A DNA stretch of 39,524 nt from Candidatus Doudnabacteria bacterium CG10_big_fil_rev_8_21_14_0_10_41_10 (lineage in GTDB: Bacteria > Patescibacteriota > Doudnabacteria > UBA920 > 2-01-FULL-50-11), in the NCBI GenBank assembly GCA_002773695.1, contig PFAJ01000015.1:1-39524 (forward strand), in the 5' to 3' direction. A program made the position numbers and the translations under genes. Of the stretch, positions 7,785-15,321 are shown piece after piece (position 1 is the stretch's first letter; each line of letters starts with the position of its first letter). The notes beneath the pieces are model-generated. The model was given only the letters and a program-made list of their open reading frames with translations. It ran no database searches and was not told the DNA's origin.

Positions 7785-8741
7785 ATGGCAAAAATAGATA
7801 ATTGCTGCCACGAAGAAGGTAGTCGCGGATCAGAGACTGAAAAAACCGAAGAAAGTAGATCAAATAATAATTTTTGGAAGATTATCGCTCTTGTCTTCAT
7901 CGCTTTACTTTTCGCAACGCAGGTTTTTGGCGTTAATATAAAATCACGGATGGTCGGGGTCATTGAAAGCTATCAAACGACAAAATTAGAGCAGGCGGTT
8001 TTGCCGGCAGGAGGGGTAGATTTGCCGGTAGTCTGGGGCGATTTGGGCGCGCAGATGGTTGCGGTTGGAGTTATAGATCCGCAAGAATTCGAAGAACTTT
8101 ATCAAAAACGAGAGGGGTTAAGCGACGAGATGAAGGCCGCGCTTTATAGTTCCAATAACGGACGGATTAAAATAACCTCTGACAATGCTCACGTATTGCT
8201 AAATTTATTATGGGCTTTTGGGTTAAGTAATAAAAATTCTATATTGGAAGAAGGCCCAATGGTAGACGAGAAGTATGGCGGGGATGCCGGCAAGTTCGCC
8301 TCTACCGGCGGGTGGAGCCTTGGTATTGGCTCGGCCATGGATCATTACAGTGCGCATGAGTTTGCCGTTTTGACCCCGGCGCAACAAGAACTCGTGGAGA
8401 GAGTTTCAAAAAATATTTATCGTCCGTGTTGCGGCAATTCGGTTTATTTCCCCGACTGCAACCACGGCATGGCAATGCTGGGACTTTTGGAATTGATGGC
8501 CGCCCAAGGCGTTGTGGAGGATGAGATGTATAAAGCGGTTTTGCAAGTGAATTCTTTTTGGTTTCCCGACACTTATTTAACTATTGCTAAATACCAGAAA
8601 GAGAAACACGGGATTCCATGGGATCAAGTTAGTCCCAAAGAAGTTTTGGGCTCGGTATTTTCCAGCGCGGCCGGCTACCAGGGAATTTTGGCAGAGATTG
8701 AGCCGCCAAAGGCAGGCGGAGGGCCAAGTTGCGGAGTATAA
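7785..8741 (+). CDS. membrane-anchored Cys/His/Met protein of the copper operon, unknown
   Basis: The cytoplasmic tip begins NCCHEEGS (Cys7, Cys8, His9). One membrane helix lies at about residues 30-50 and a large outer domain at 55-318. The best candidate metal site is RPCCGNSVYFPDCNHGMAM: Cys215, Cys216, Cys225, His227, Met229, Met231. A further H-Y-S-A-H stretch precedes it, and a free Cys (Cys316) lies in the GGGPSCGV tail. Soft ligands on both membrane faces suit Cu(I) transfer or reduction. I recognise no named domain. It lies between a CxxC membrane protein and the ATPase, 13 and 9 bases from its neighbours, so it belongs to the same transcript. Confidence 0.8.
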   Translation: MAKIDNCCHEEGSRGSETEKTEESRSNNNFWKIIALVFIALLFATQVFGVNIKSRMVGVIESYQTTKLEQAVLPAGGVDLPVVWGDLGAQMVAVGVIDPQEFEELYQKREGLSDEMKAALYSSNNGRIKITSDNAHVLLNLLWAFGLSNKNSILEEGPMVDEKYGGDAGKFASTGGWSLGIGSAMDHYSAHEFAVLTPAQQELVERVSKNIYRPCCGNSVYFPDCNHGMAMLGLLELMAAQGVVEDEMYKAVLQVNSFWFPDTYLTIAKYQKEKHGIPWDQVSPKEVLGSVFSSAAGYQGILAEIEPPKAGGGPSCGV

Positions 8742-8750
8742 TAAATTTAT

Positions 8751-10913
8751 ATGGAACACAATCATCATCACAATCAGTCGTCTTCATCTTATACTTGCCC
8801 GATGCATCCAGAGGTTCACAAAGACAAACCGGGAATGTGTCCGGAATGCGGGATGAACCTTATAAAAGGGAAGAATAAAGATAATCAACACCATCATAAT
8901 CACCAAGGGCTCAACAAACGTTCCAGCGCTAAAGCTATGGATGGCAGGCATGCAGGGCACAGCACTAACATATTCAAAACCAAGTTTTGGGTAAGTTTGG
9001 TTTTATCTGTCCCCGTCGTCTCTTATTCAGACATTGTTCTGAATTTATTAAATTATCAAGCCCCGGTTTTTCCCGGTTCAAAATTTTTACCGTTTGTTTT
9101 AGGATCAGTAATATTTTTTTACGGCGGTTTAGTTTTTTTGCAAAGCGCCTATCGTGAACTCAAAGCCAGGATGCCCGGCATGATGACGCTAATTGCGCTT
9201 GCCATAACCACGGCTTATGTTTATAGCGTGTATGTAGTTTTTACCGGTGGCGAAAAAACATTGTTTTGGGAGCTGGCAACTTTAATCGTCGTAATGTTAC
9301 TCGGACACTGGATAGAAATGCGGGCGGTAAGCGGCGCGCAAGGCGCTTTGAAAGAACTTTCGAAACTGTTGCCAGATGAGGCCGAAGTAATCCGTGAAGG
9401 AAAAACCATCATGGTTTCCTTGGATGAAGTTAAAACAACCGATCTTGTTTTGGTAAAGCCTGGAGGAAAGATACCAACCGACGGGGTGGTTTCCGAAGGT
9501 AGCTCTGATGTGGATGAAGCCCTGGCAACCGGCGAGTCCAAGCCGGTTGAAAAAAAGAAAGGAAGTGAGGTTATTGCCGGCACCATAAATGGCGACGGGT
9601 CTTTGAAAATTGAAGTTACAAAAATTGGCGACGAAACTTTTTTGGCGGGAGTTATGCGGCTCGTTGCCGAGGCGCAAGCTTCCAAATCGCGGATGCAGCT
9701 ACTTTCCGACCGCGCCGCTTATTATTTAACAATTATCGCTGTCGTTACCGGTACCATAACTTTTGCAACATGGCTTGCGTATGCCGAACCAGCTTTTGCC
9801 ATAGAAAGAATGGTTGCGGTATTGGTTATCGCCTGCCCGCACGCCTTGGGGCTTGCTATCCCTTTAGTCGCCTCAATTTCCACTACCAAAGCGGCCAACA
9901 ACGGATTTTTGGTCAAACAACGAATGAGCCTGGAGGCGGCGCGAAAAATTGACGTGGTGTTGTTTGATAAAACCGGAACGCTTACGAAAGGTGAATTCGG
10001 CGTTGATACAATTGTCCCTTCCGTCGGTAACGACGAAGATGAAGTATTACAGTTAGCCGCCTCGGTAAATTCGCGTTCCGAGCATCCAATAGCTCGTGCG
10101 ATAGTAAAATTTGCAAACGAAAAAGGAATTGATTTGAAGCCAGTAAAGAATTTCGAAAGAATTGCGGGCAAAGGCGCACGGGGAGAAGTGGGTGCTCAAA
10201 ATCAAAAAGTGCAAGTAGGCAGTCCGTCATTAGCTGAAGAGTTAGGCGTTCAAATCGACAGTTCTTTGCGACCACGGATAGAAGAATTGTCTGGGCAAGG
10301 AAAAACAGTTATTCATGTAATTTCTGAAAATAAATTGATTGGTAGTATCGCGCTTGGAGATATTATTAGACAAGAATCAAAAGAGGCGATTAAACAACTC
10401 AAACAGATGGGAATAAAATCGGCGATGATTACCGGGGACTCGGAAGACGTCGCCAAGTGGGTCGCCAAAGAACTTGAATTGGACGAGTATTTCGCTAAGG
10501 TAATGCCTGAACAAAAATCGGATAAGGTAAAACTTTTGCAGTCGAAAGGTCAGAAGGTTGCGATGGTCGGTGACGGCATCAATGACGCGCCGGCATTGAC
10601 CCAAGCAGATTTGGGAATTGCTATTGGAGCAGGCACTAACGTCGCGATTGAATCTGCCGGGATAATTTTAGTTAAAAATGATCCGTGCGATATTGTGAAG
10701 ATTGTTCGGCTCTCAAAGATGACCTATACAAAAATGATTCAAAATCTATTTTGGGCAGCCGGATACAATATTGTCGCCATACCGCTGGCCGCCGGCGTGT
10801 TGGCGTTTAAAGGCATAACTTTGCAACCGGCACTGGCCGCGCTTTTTATGTCGCTGTCAACCATTATCGTTGCTATTAACGCGGTGATGTTAAAGAGGAA
10901 ATCATTAAGTTAA
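8751..10913 (+). CDS. copB: CopB-type P1B copper/silver-exporting ATPase
   Basis: The cytoplasmic N-terminus is His-rich (HNHHHNQ, HHHNHQ) and carries a heavy-metal-binding motif YTCPMHPEV..PGMCPECGM (Cys16, Cys30, Cys33). Core P-type signatures are present: TGES (260-263), the phosphorylation site Asp406 in DKTGTLT, an HP pair in the nucleotide domain (SEHPIARA) and GDGINDAP from residue 607. The transmembrane metal motif is Cys362-Pro-His, which defines the CopB (P1B-3) group rather than CopA (CPC). Length (720) is normal. It should pump Cu or Ag out using ATP. It is followed by the degenerate MITE instead of a terminator, so the Met-rich gene may still be on the same message. Confidence 0.95.
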   Translation: MEHNHHHNQSSSSYTCPMHPEVHKDKPGMCPECGMNLIKGKNKDNQHHHNHQGLNKRSSAKAMDGRHAGHSTNIFKTKFWVSLVLSVPVVSYSDIVLNLLNYQAPVFPGSKFLPFVLGSVIFFYGGLVFLQSAYRELKARMPGMMTLIALAITTAYVYSVYVVFTGGEKTLFWELATLIVVMLLGHWIEMRAVSGAQGALKELSKLLPDEAEVIREGKTIMVSLDEVKTTDLVLVKPGGKIPTDGVVSEGSSDVDEALATGESKPVEKKKGSEVIAGTINGDGSLKIEVTKIGDETFLAGVMRLVAEAQASKSRMQLLSDRAAYYLTIIAVVTGTITFATWLAYAEPAFAIERMVAVLVIACPHALGLAIPLVASISTTKAANNGFLVKQRMSLEAARKIDVVLFDKTGTLTKGEFGVDTIVPSVGNDEDEVLQLAASVNSRSEHPIARAIVKFANEKGIDLKPVKNFERIAGKGARGEVGAQNQKVQVGSPSLAEELGVQIDSSLRPRIEELSGQGKTVIHVISENKLIGSIALGDIIRQESKEAIKQLKQMGIKSAMITGDSEDVAKWVAKELELDEYFAKVMPEQKSDKVKLLQSKGQKVAMVGDGINDAPALTQADLGIAIGAGTNVAIESAGIILVKNDPCDIVKIVRLSKMTYTKMIQNLFWAAGYNIVAIPLAAGVLAFKGITLQPALAALFMSLSTIIVAINAVMLKRKSLS

Positions 10914-10921
10914 TTATTAAC

Positions 10922-11091
10922 GAGAACTTACGCGTTTTCTCTGTCTTTTGTAAAGGTGACCTTTGGCTGTGAAAATACCCGCACGTGGATGGAATAACGT
11001 AAATTCAAGAGTTTTTTCGCCTAAGCTGCCAGATTTAGGAGCCAAAGGTCACCTTTGCAATTGATGGTTGCGACCAAGTGCGTAGGTACTA
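10922..11091. mobile_element. degenerate relative of the 3739-3905 MITE, 170 bp
   Basis: The right end, read inward on the minus strand, is TAGTACCTACGCACTTG, matching 15 of 17 bases of the left end of the 3739 element; the left end keeps only ACTTACGC. Length is 170 versus 167 bases. No target duplication remains (TTAAC versus ATAAG). The interior is unrelated and carries a perfect 17-bp inverted repeat AAAGGTGACCTTTGGCT (10952-10968) / AGCCAAAGGTCACCTTT (11040-11056), which links it to the hairpins at 35556 and 36247. Confidence 0.6.
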
Positions 11092-11099
11092 ATAAGAAT

Positions 11100-11591
11100 A
11101 TGAAGAAAGCAATTTTAGTTGTTGCGAGTTTATCGTTAATCATTCCCGGTGTTGCCTTGGCTCACGGCGGCACAATGATGGATTTTGAGAGCGCCGATGA
11201 TAATTTTGACATGATGCGTTACGTGGAAGACCAAGTGGTGGGCGATGAAGTGCATGAGGAAATGGAAGATTTAATGATAAAGATGATGTCAGGCGAGATG
11301 ACGCAAGATGAAACTCAAAGAATGGTCGAGTTGATGGACGAATATCCGGGCGCGGGCGGCATGATGTCGGCGAGAATGATGGGAAGTGGAATGCTTGCCC
11401 GCCACAGTCAGCTTTGGACTGACGGAGGTGGGATGGGCGGGGGAAACGGATTTGGGATGATGGGCGGCTTTGGTATGATGCCCGGATTTGGTTTTGCCGG
11501 CGCCAATATTTTTTCCTGGCTAATTTCGCTTGTCTGGCTGGCGGTTGGGGCGCTGCTGGTTGTCTTTCTTGCGAAAAAGATTTGGAAGTAA
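11100..11591 (+). CDS. Met-rich exported, C-terminally anchored protein
   Basis: The signal peptide (MKKAILVVASLSLIIPGVALA) is followed by HGG, an acidic/Met-rich helical region (residues about 25-100, many MM, HEEM and DEM turns), a Gly/Met-rich stretch (GMGGGNGFGMMGGFGMM) and a C-terminal membrane helix at about 138-158. Methionine clusters bind Cu(I) or Ag(I) in the oxidising periplasm, which fits the operon. An in-frame ATG at 11055 was not used because it lies inside the MITE and would bury the signal peptide. No SD is obvious. Known families with this composition include short periplasmic copper-sponge proteins; assignment by composition only. Confidence 0.78.
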   Translation: MKKAILVVASLSLIIPGVALAHGGTMMDFESADDNFDMMRYVEDQVVGDEVHEEMEDLMIKMMSGEMTQDETQRMVELMDEYPGAGGMMSARMMGSGMLARHSQLWTDGGGMGGGNGFGMMGGFGMMPGFGFAGANIFSWLISLVWLAVGALLVVFLAKKIWK

Positions 11592-11618
11592 GTTTGACAA
11601 GGTCATTTACCAAATATC

Positions 11619-11676
11619 AAAAAACCTCCCTTCGTCAGTCAGCCGCGGCTGACTTGATCGGTGCGGTTTGTTTTTT
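11619..11676 (+). terminator. terminator carrying the nested CAGCCGCGGCTG palindrome (copy 2)
   Basis: The outer arms AAAAACC.CCC / GGTGCGGTTTGTTTTTT enclose the same 29-base core found at 2421-2449. It closes the metal operon. Confidence 0.7.
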
Positions 11677-11753
11677 GCAAGCGAGCTTGACGGTTGGGAA
11701 ACGAAAAGATATTATGACCGGAAGGTGAGAGGAGGATTACGATCGATCTGGAA

Positions 11754-12008
11754 GTGACCTTCCACGCCTATAATGGCAGACTTATCCGTTGCGTGAGGTG
11801 GAAGGGCAGTGTGTTCTTGCACCAGTTAGATTGGAGGGGATGGCATGACTACTATGGTTCAGTATATTCTGCGCATGCCGGAAATAAGCTGACCATACAA
11901 AAGGCGGCCGATTGTCTCGCAGGCATTTTGAAATCAGAGCCGGGTATGGTTGAGCGAGAACGTTTGCTGTATGAGTTCAACTTGAAAGATTTTCTTCTGG
12001 ACGCCTGA
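11754..12008 (+). CDS. small protein, unknown, start uncertain
   Basis: About 84 residues, Trp/Tyr-rich at the front (VRWKGSVFLHQLDWRGWHDYYG), then two likely helices (IQKAADCLAGIL and RERLLYEFNLKDFLL). A very strong SD, GAGAGGAGG (11727-11735), is 18 bases before the GTG at 11754, too far for normal use. In-frame CTG (11748) or even ATC (11742) lie at better distances, so the true start may be 2-4 codons upstream at a rare start codon. GC content is higher than the neighbours. No homologue recognised. A weak stem CCTTGCC / GGCAGG with a T run follows. Confidence 0.5.
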   Translation: MTFHAYNGRLIRCVRWKGSVFLHQLDWRGWHDYYGSVYSAHAGNKLTIQKAADCLAGILKSEPGMVERERLLYEFNLKDFLLDA

Positions 12009-12036
12009 GCCCAACGCCTCATTACTATGGCGCACG

Positions 12037-12069
12037 CCTTGCCGACATGGCAGGAGACGGAGTTTTTTT
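12037..12069 (+). terminator. possible terminator after the small Trp-rich protein
   Basis: CCTTGCC, loop GACAT, GGCAGG with one G-T pair; the T run begins only 8 bases later, so this is tentative. Confidence 0.3.
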
Positions 12070-12107
12070 ATCACATATATAGAGAAGAAGAGAATAGCCC
12101 TCAAATA

Positions 12108-12163
12108 GGGTCAGGAGCAATTTTCTTCTCTACATATCTACATAGATAAATAGCTCCTGACCC
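12108..12163. repeat. inverted repeat GGGTCAGGAGC / GCTCCTGACCC (REP-like)
   Basis: Two perfect 11-base arms (12108-12118 and 12153-12163) enclose a 34-base AT-rich loop. The right arm and its flank (ACATAGATAAATAGCTCCTGACCCC) resemble the 42-bp tandem unit at 1394-1477, so both belong to one dispersed family. The rest of 12070-12324 shows no gene. Confidence 0.65.
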
Positions 12164-12324
12164 CTTTTCTTCACAGACTGAAAAAAATTCCTGATTGTTT
12201 TTTCTTTTTAGGTATATAGATTGATGGAAAGTCCGATCATTATTTATAAATCAAAAAGATTTATCAGGTGAGTCGTAAGATTACAACCATCGCTGAAAAT
12301 ATTAAGTAGTTTTGTTAGGATTTT

Positions 12325-12951
12325 ATGTTAAGCTTACCATTGAATACCCGTAACGGATTGGTTATAGTCGCTCATCCAGATGACGAAACTATTTGGATGG
12401 GAGGGACGATTTTTTCCTTTCCGCAGGTCAACTGGACGATTTTTTCGTTGTGCCGGAGCAGTGATTCCGATCGAGAGCCAAAATATATGCGGGTCTGCTC
12501 GCTCTACCCCGCACGCGGGATTATAACAGATTTAGAGGATGAAGGAATAATGAGCGTAGAAGAAAGCGTCGGTAAAATAAAAAGAATAATCAAAACTGAG
12601 CTGGTAACGAAAAGTTATGATATAATATTCACTCATGGATCCAATGGTGATTATGGCCATCTACGTCATAAAGGTGTTCATCGGGCAGTGACCGATTTGA
12701 TTAAAGCTCGCACCCTTTCCTGTCGGAAGCTTTATTATTTCTCCTATTTCCTTGATTCCAAAAAGAAGATTGCGCTACCCAAAGTTCCCGCGAAATACTT
12801 TATGAACCTACCTCTACCGGTCTGGCAGAAGAAAAAAAATTTAATACATGAAATTTATGGATTTAGCAGAAAATCTTTTGAATATCGAAGCTGTTCTAAA
12901 ATAGAAACTTTTGTTGATTCTAAATATAATGAAAACATTAATACTTTTTGA
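12325..12951 (+). CDS. PIG-L / LmbE family de-N-acetylase
   Basis: The N-terminal strand VIVAHPDDE (His17, Asp19, Asp20) is the zinc-binding and catalytic motif of PIG-L deacetylases. A second metal/substrate motif, THGSNGDYGHLRHKGVHRAV, supplies the paired His residues. At 208 residues it is typical of the family, which removes acetyl groups from N-acetyl-glucosamine-type sugars on small carriers or lipids. The substrate here is unknown; the overlapping glycosyltransferase gene suggests a glycolipid or glycan precursor. The start ATG has no strong SD. Confidence 0.88.
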   Translation: MLSLPLNTRNGLVIVAHPDDETIWMGGTIFSFPQVNWTIFSLCRSSDSDREPKYMRVCSLYPARGIITDLEDEGIMSVEESVGKIKRIIKTELVTKSYDIIFTHGSNGDYGHLRHKGVHRAVTDLIKARTLSCRKLYYFSYFLDSKKKIALPKVPAKYFMNLPLPVWQKKKNLIHEIYGFSRKSFEYRSCSKIETFVDSKYNENINTF

Positions 12952-14074
12952 TTACCCGCCAACCCCCACAGGGCTTTCTATGCAGGGCGATATGCTTTAT
13001 CGAGGTATGAAAGATAATGGTGAGGAAGTCATGTCATGCAATTTGACTGGCAGTTTGCAAAAGCAATGGTTATATGGTTCATTCAAACCCGATATTGTTG
13101 TTGGAGTTGGGCACTGGGGAGATGTTCCCGACGTGGTAATCCATCCTCAAAAATTTGGTGTAATCCCGGTGCCATGGTTTGTGGCTGATGGCTGGGTGGC
13201 GAATTATCATGATATACTCAGTTCCTTGCCTTTGGCCTTTATTACCAGCGAGTGGGTGAAGACAACTTATGCCCGGGATGGTGTGGATGTTAAGAATTTT
13301 GTAGTTGCTCATATTGGGATTGAACCTGATATTTACAAACCCATTTCAAAATCCGATCCAAGGGTAAAGCTGGTAAGAAACGCACTCGGGATCGCAGATG
13401 ACGAAGCCATGATTTTGACAATCGGCGGGGACGTGACCTCCAAGGGCGCGCAGGAGATGTTTAAAGCTTTAAAAATAGTAAATAAGGATTTCCGAAATTG
13501 GAAATATGTTTGCAAGACTTGGGGAGGAGGATCTTCAATAGACCATCGAGCGGATGAGTTACGGTTAATTGAGGAATTAGGAGACGCAAAGGATCGGGTG
13601 ATTTATCAGCAAGGTTCTTTTTCTCGCGATTTTTTACCTTACTTAATAAATGCCTGTGATATATACGCAGCCCCTAGTCGACTGGATGGGTATGGGATGA
13701 TACAGGTAGAGGCCCAAGCTTGCGGGATCCCAGTAATTTCGATAAATAAAATGGGACCACAAGAAACCATAGTTAATGGTAAGACCGGGTTTTTAGCGCG
13801 AGTTGCAGAGACTGTTGATTTATCAGAAGAGTGGGTTTACGAAGATATGGGATTTGAAAAAAAACATAAAAAAAAATTCGATCGTCCAAAAACCTTTGCC
13901 TATCGGGCGGATGTTGGAGAACTGGCAAATTATTTGATCAGTCTACTCGCCTCCCCAAAGTTACGTGAAGAGATGGGCCGGGCAGGACGTGAACATGTTT
14001 TGTTAAATTTTGAATATCACAAACTTGCGAAAGAAATGACTAAAAAGGTTAAACAACACCTAAATATTTCGTGA
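12929..14074 (+). CDS. GT4-type glycosyltransferase
   Basis: A two-lobed GT-B protein of 381 residues. The C-terminal lobe has the retaining GT4 pattern: a phosphate/nucleotide site ILTIGGDVTSKGAQEMFKAL, the region YAAPSRLDGYGMIQVEAQACGIPVIS with the E-x(7)-E-like motif, and a helical end (LREEMGRAGREHVLLNF). The N-terminal lobe begins ILFDYPPTPTGLSMQGDML, an acceptor-side loop. The donor sugar cannot be told. The ATG at 12929 was chosen over 12911 because it begins the first beta strand; it overlaps the deacetylase gene by 23 bases, so the two are probably coupled. The gene converges on the minus-strand glycosidase operon; the 113-base gap shows no strong terminator. Confidence 0.9.
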   Translation: MKTLILFDYPPTPTGLSMQGDMLYRGMKDNGEEVMSCNLTGSLQKQWLYGSFKPDIVVGVGHWGDVPDVVIHPQKFGVIPVPWFVADGWVANYHDILSSLPLAFITSEWVKTTYARDGVDVKNFVVAHIGIEPDIYKPISKSDPRVKLVRNALGIADDEAMILTIGGDVTSKGAQEMFKALKIVNKDFRNWKYVCKTWGGGSSIDHRADELRLIEELGDAKDRVIYQQGSFSRDFLPYLINACDIYAAPSRLDGYGMIQVEAQACGIPVISINKMGPQETIVNGKTGFLARVAETVDLSEEWVYEDMGFEKKHKKKFDRPKTFAYRADVGELANYLISLLASPKLREEMGRAGREHVLLNFEYHKLAKEMTKKVKQHLNIS

Positions 14075-14187
14075 ATAATTTTTAATCGAAAGAAAAATCC
14101 AAGCCAAAAGCCAGGACCGATAATTGTTCTACTATCGATAATAAAAAGTTTTTACTTCGCTAAACCAGAGAAAGCTCACCCGGGTTT

Positions 14188-15321
14188 TTAGAGGAAGAAA
14201 GGAATTTTTTTTTGTTTGAGACAATGATAGGCGAAAAGGTAAGAACCGGCAGACCATCCTTGAAAAGTAACCCCCATAGGTTTTCCGGTTTGGCCACTTA
14301 GCCATTCATTAAATTCCCAGAGCTTGTGTTTCCCCGCTCGATTAGCTAAAGCTAGTTGTTGAAGATTCCGGCCTGCTTTTTTTAGTTGTCCAGTTTTAAC
14401 TAAAGCCGCGATATACCAGCCTCCAATATATGGCCAGATTCCACCGTTAAGATAATGGTGAGGAGTTTTTGCCGCACATTTGGAAAAATAGGAGTGCCAT
14501 TCTTTGTCGTTTGGTTTAATGGGTGGATGTATGGTTTTACAAGGGAAAGGTTTATTGATTTTATTTTTTTCGATGTGTCGCAAGATCCCAAGGGAAATTG
14601 GTCGGGTTGCCAGTCCGGTCACGATTGCAAGAATATTACCAAACGTATCAAACCATGTTCCTTGCTCTCGGTCACCGTCGTGACCCTTCCAAACCCAAGG
14701 AAGGTAATACCCTCTCGTTTTGTCGTAAAGAGAGTTGTATTTTTTACCATTTATAACTTTTTTTATATGTTTTGCAAGGGCCATTTTATCATGTATTTTA
14801 AGCGCGGCATAGTAGAGTGCTAGTGTATTTAATACGCGGCCGTATTTATGGGGAAAAGCGTCTTGCCAGTCCATTGTGGGTTGTTGGACAATCAATTTGT
14901 CTTCGTTGGGGTCTTGATAAGATAACCATGCTAGTGCTTTTTTTAGGCTGGACTGGTATTTGTTGATTAGATTTAAATCGTGGTACTTTTTAGAGTACGC
15001 ATGATGTCCAATTAAATACCATAGCGTGGAGTCAATCGTATTAAAGGTTACATCTGATTGCCTTTCAAGATTATAGTCGCCTACCGCGTTAGGAATTTGT
15101 CCCAAACCCGACTGGTTTTTCGCCAAAGTTACCAAGCTTTTGGCGAAAGGAGTTTTGAATTTTTCCCCAGCTAAAGACGCGCCGATTGAAGTAATCATGC
15201 TATCTCTTGCCCATAGCGCCTCATATCCGCCAGGCAATCCAGACGCACTAAACCCTCGTCGATTAACACAATGTTCTAACACTTTTATTGCTTGTTGATA
15301 GCCTTCTTCTACAACGCTCAT
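14188..15321 (-). CDS. (alpha/alpha)6-barrel glycosidase, GH100/debranching-like
   Basis: A 377-residue helical-barrel hydrolase. The motif YEALWARDSMITSIGASL near the N-terminus is shared by GH100 invertases and amylo-1,6-glucosidase/GH15-type enzymes, with Asp as likely acid. The C-terminal LNGGIWPYIGGWYIAAL and EFNEWLSGQTGKPMGVTFQGWSAGSYL bring another acidic pair and an active-site Trp. No signal peptide, so it is cytoplasmic. It is the last gene of a three-gene minus operon, overlapping the bifunctional GT gene by four bases. The substrate is probably the glycan made or broken down by its neighbours, not proven to be glycogen or sucrose. Confidence 0.8.
   Translation of the reverse strand: MSVVEEGYQQAIKVLEHCVNRRGFSASGLPGGYEALWARDSMITSIGASLAGEKFKTPFAKSLVTLAKNQSGLGQIPNAVGDYNLERQSDVTFNTIDSTLWYLIGHHAYSKKYHDLNLINKYQSSLKKALAWLSYQDPNEDKLIVQQPTMDWQDAFPHKYGRVLNTLALYYAALKIHDKMALAKHIKKVINGKKYNSLYDKTRGYYLPWVWKGHDGDREQGTWFDTFGNILAIVTGLATRPISLGILRHIEKNKINKPFPCKTIHPPIKPNDKEWHSYFSKCAAKTPHHYLNGGIWPYIGGWYIAALVKTGQLKKAGRNLQQLALANRAGKHKLWEFNEWLSGQTGKPMGVTFQGWSAGSYLFAYHCLKQKKIPFFL

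Noticed and set aside
9221-10604. Several long minus-strand ORFs inside the ATPase gene
   Set aside because: They are shadows of a highly conserved plus-strand gene with intact motifs.
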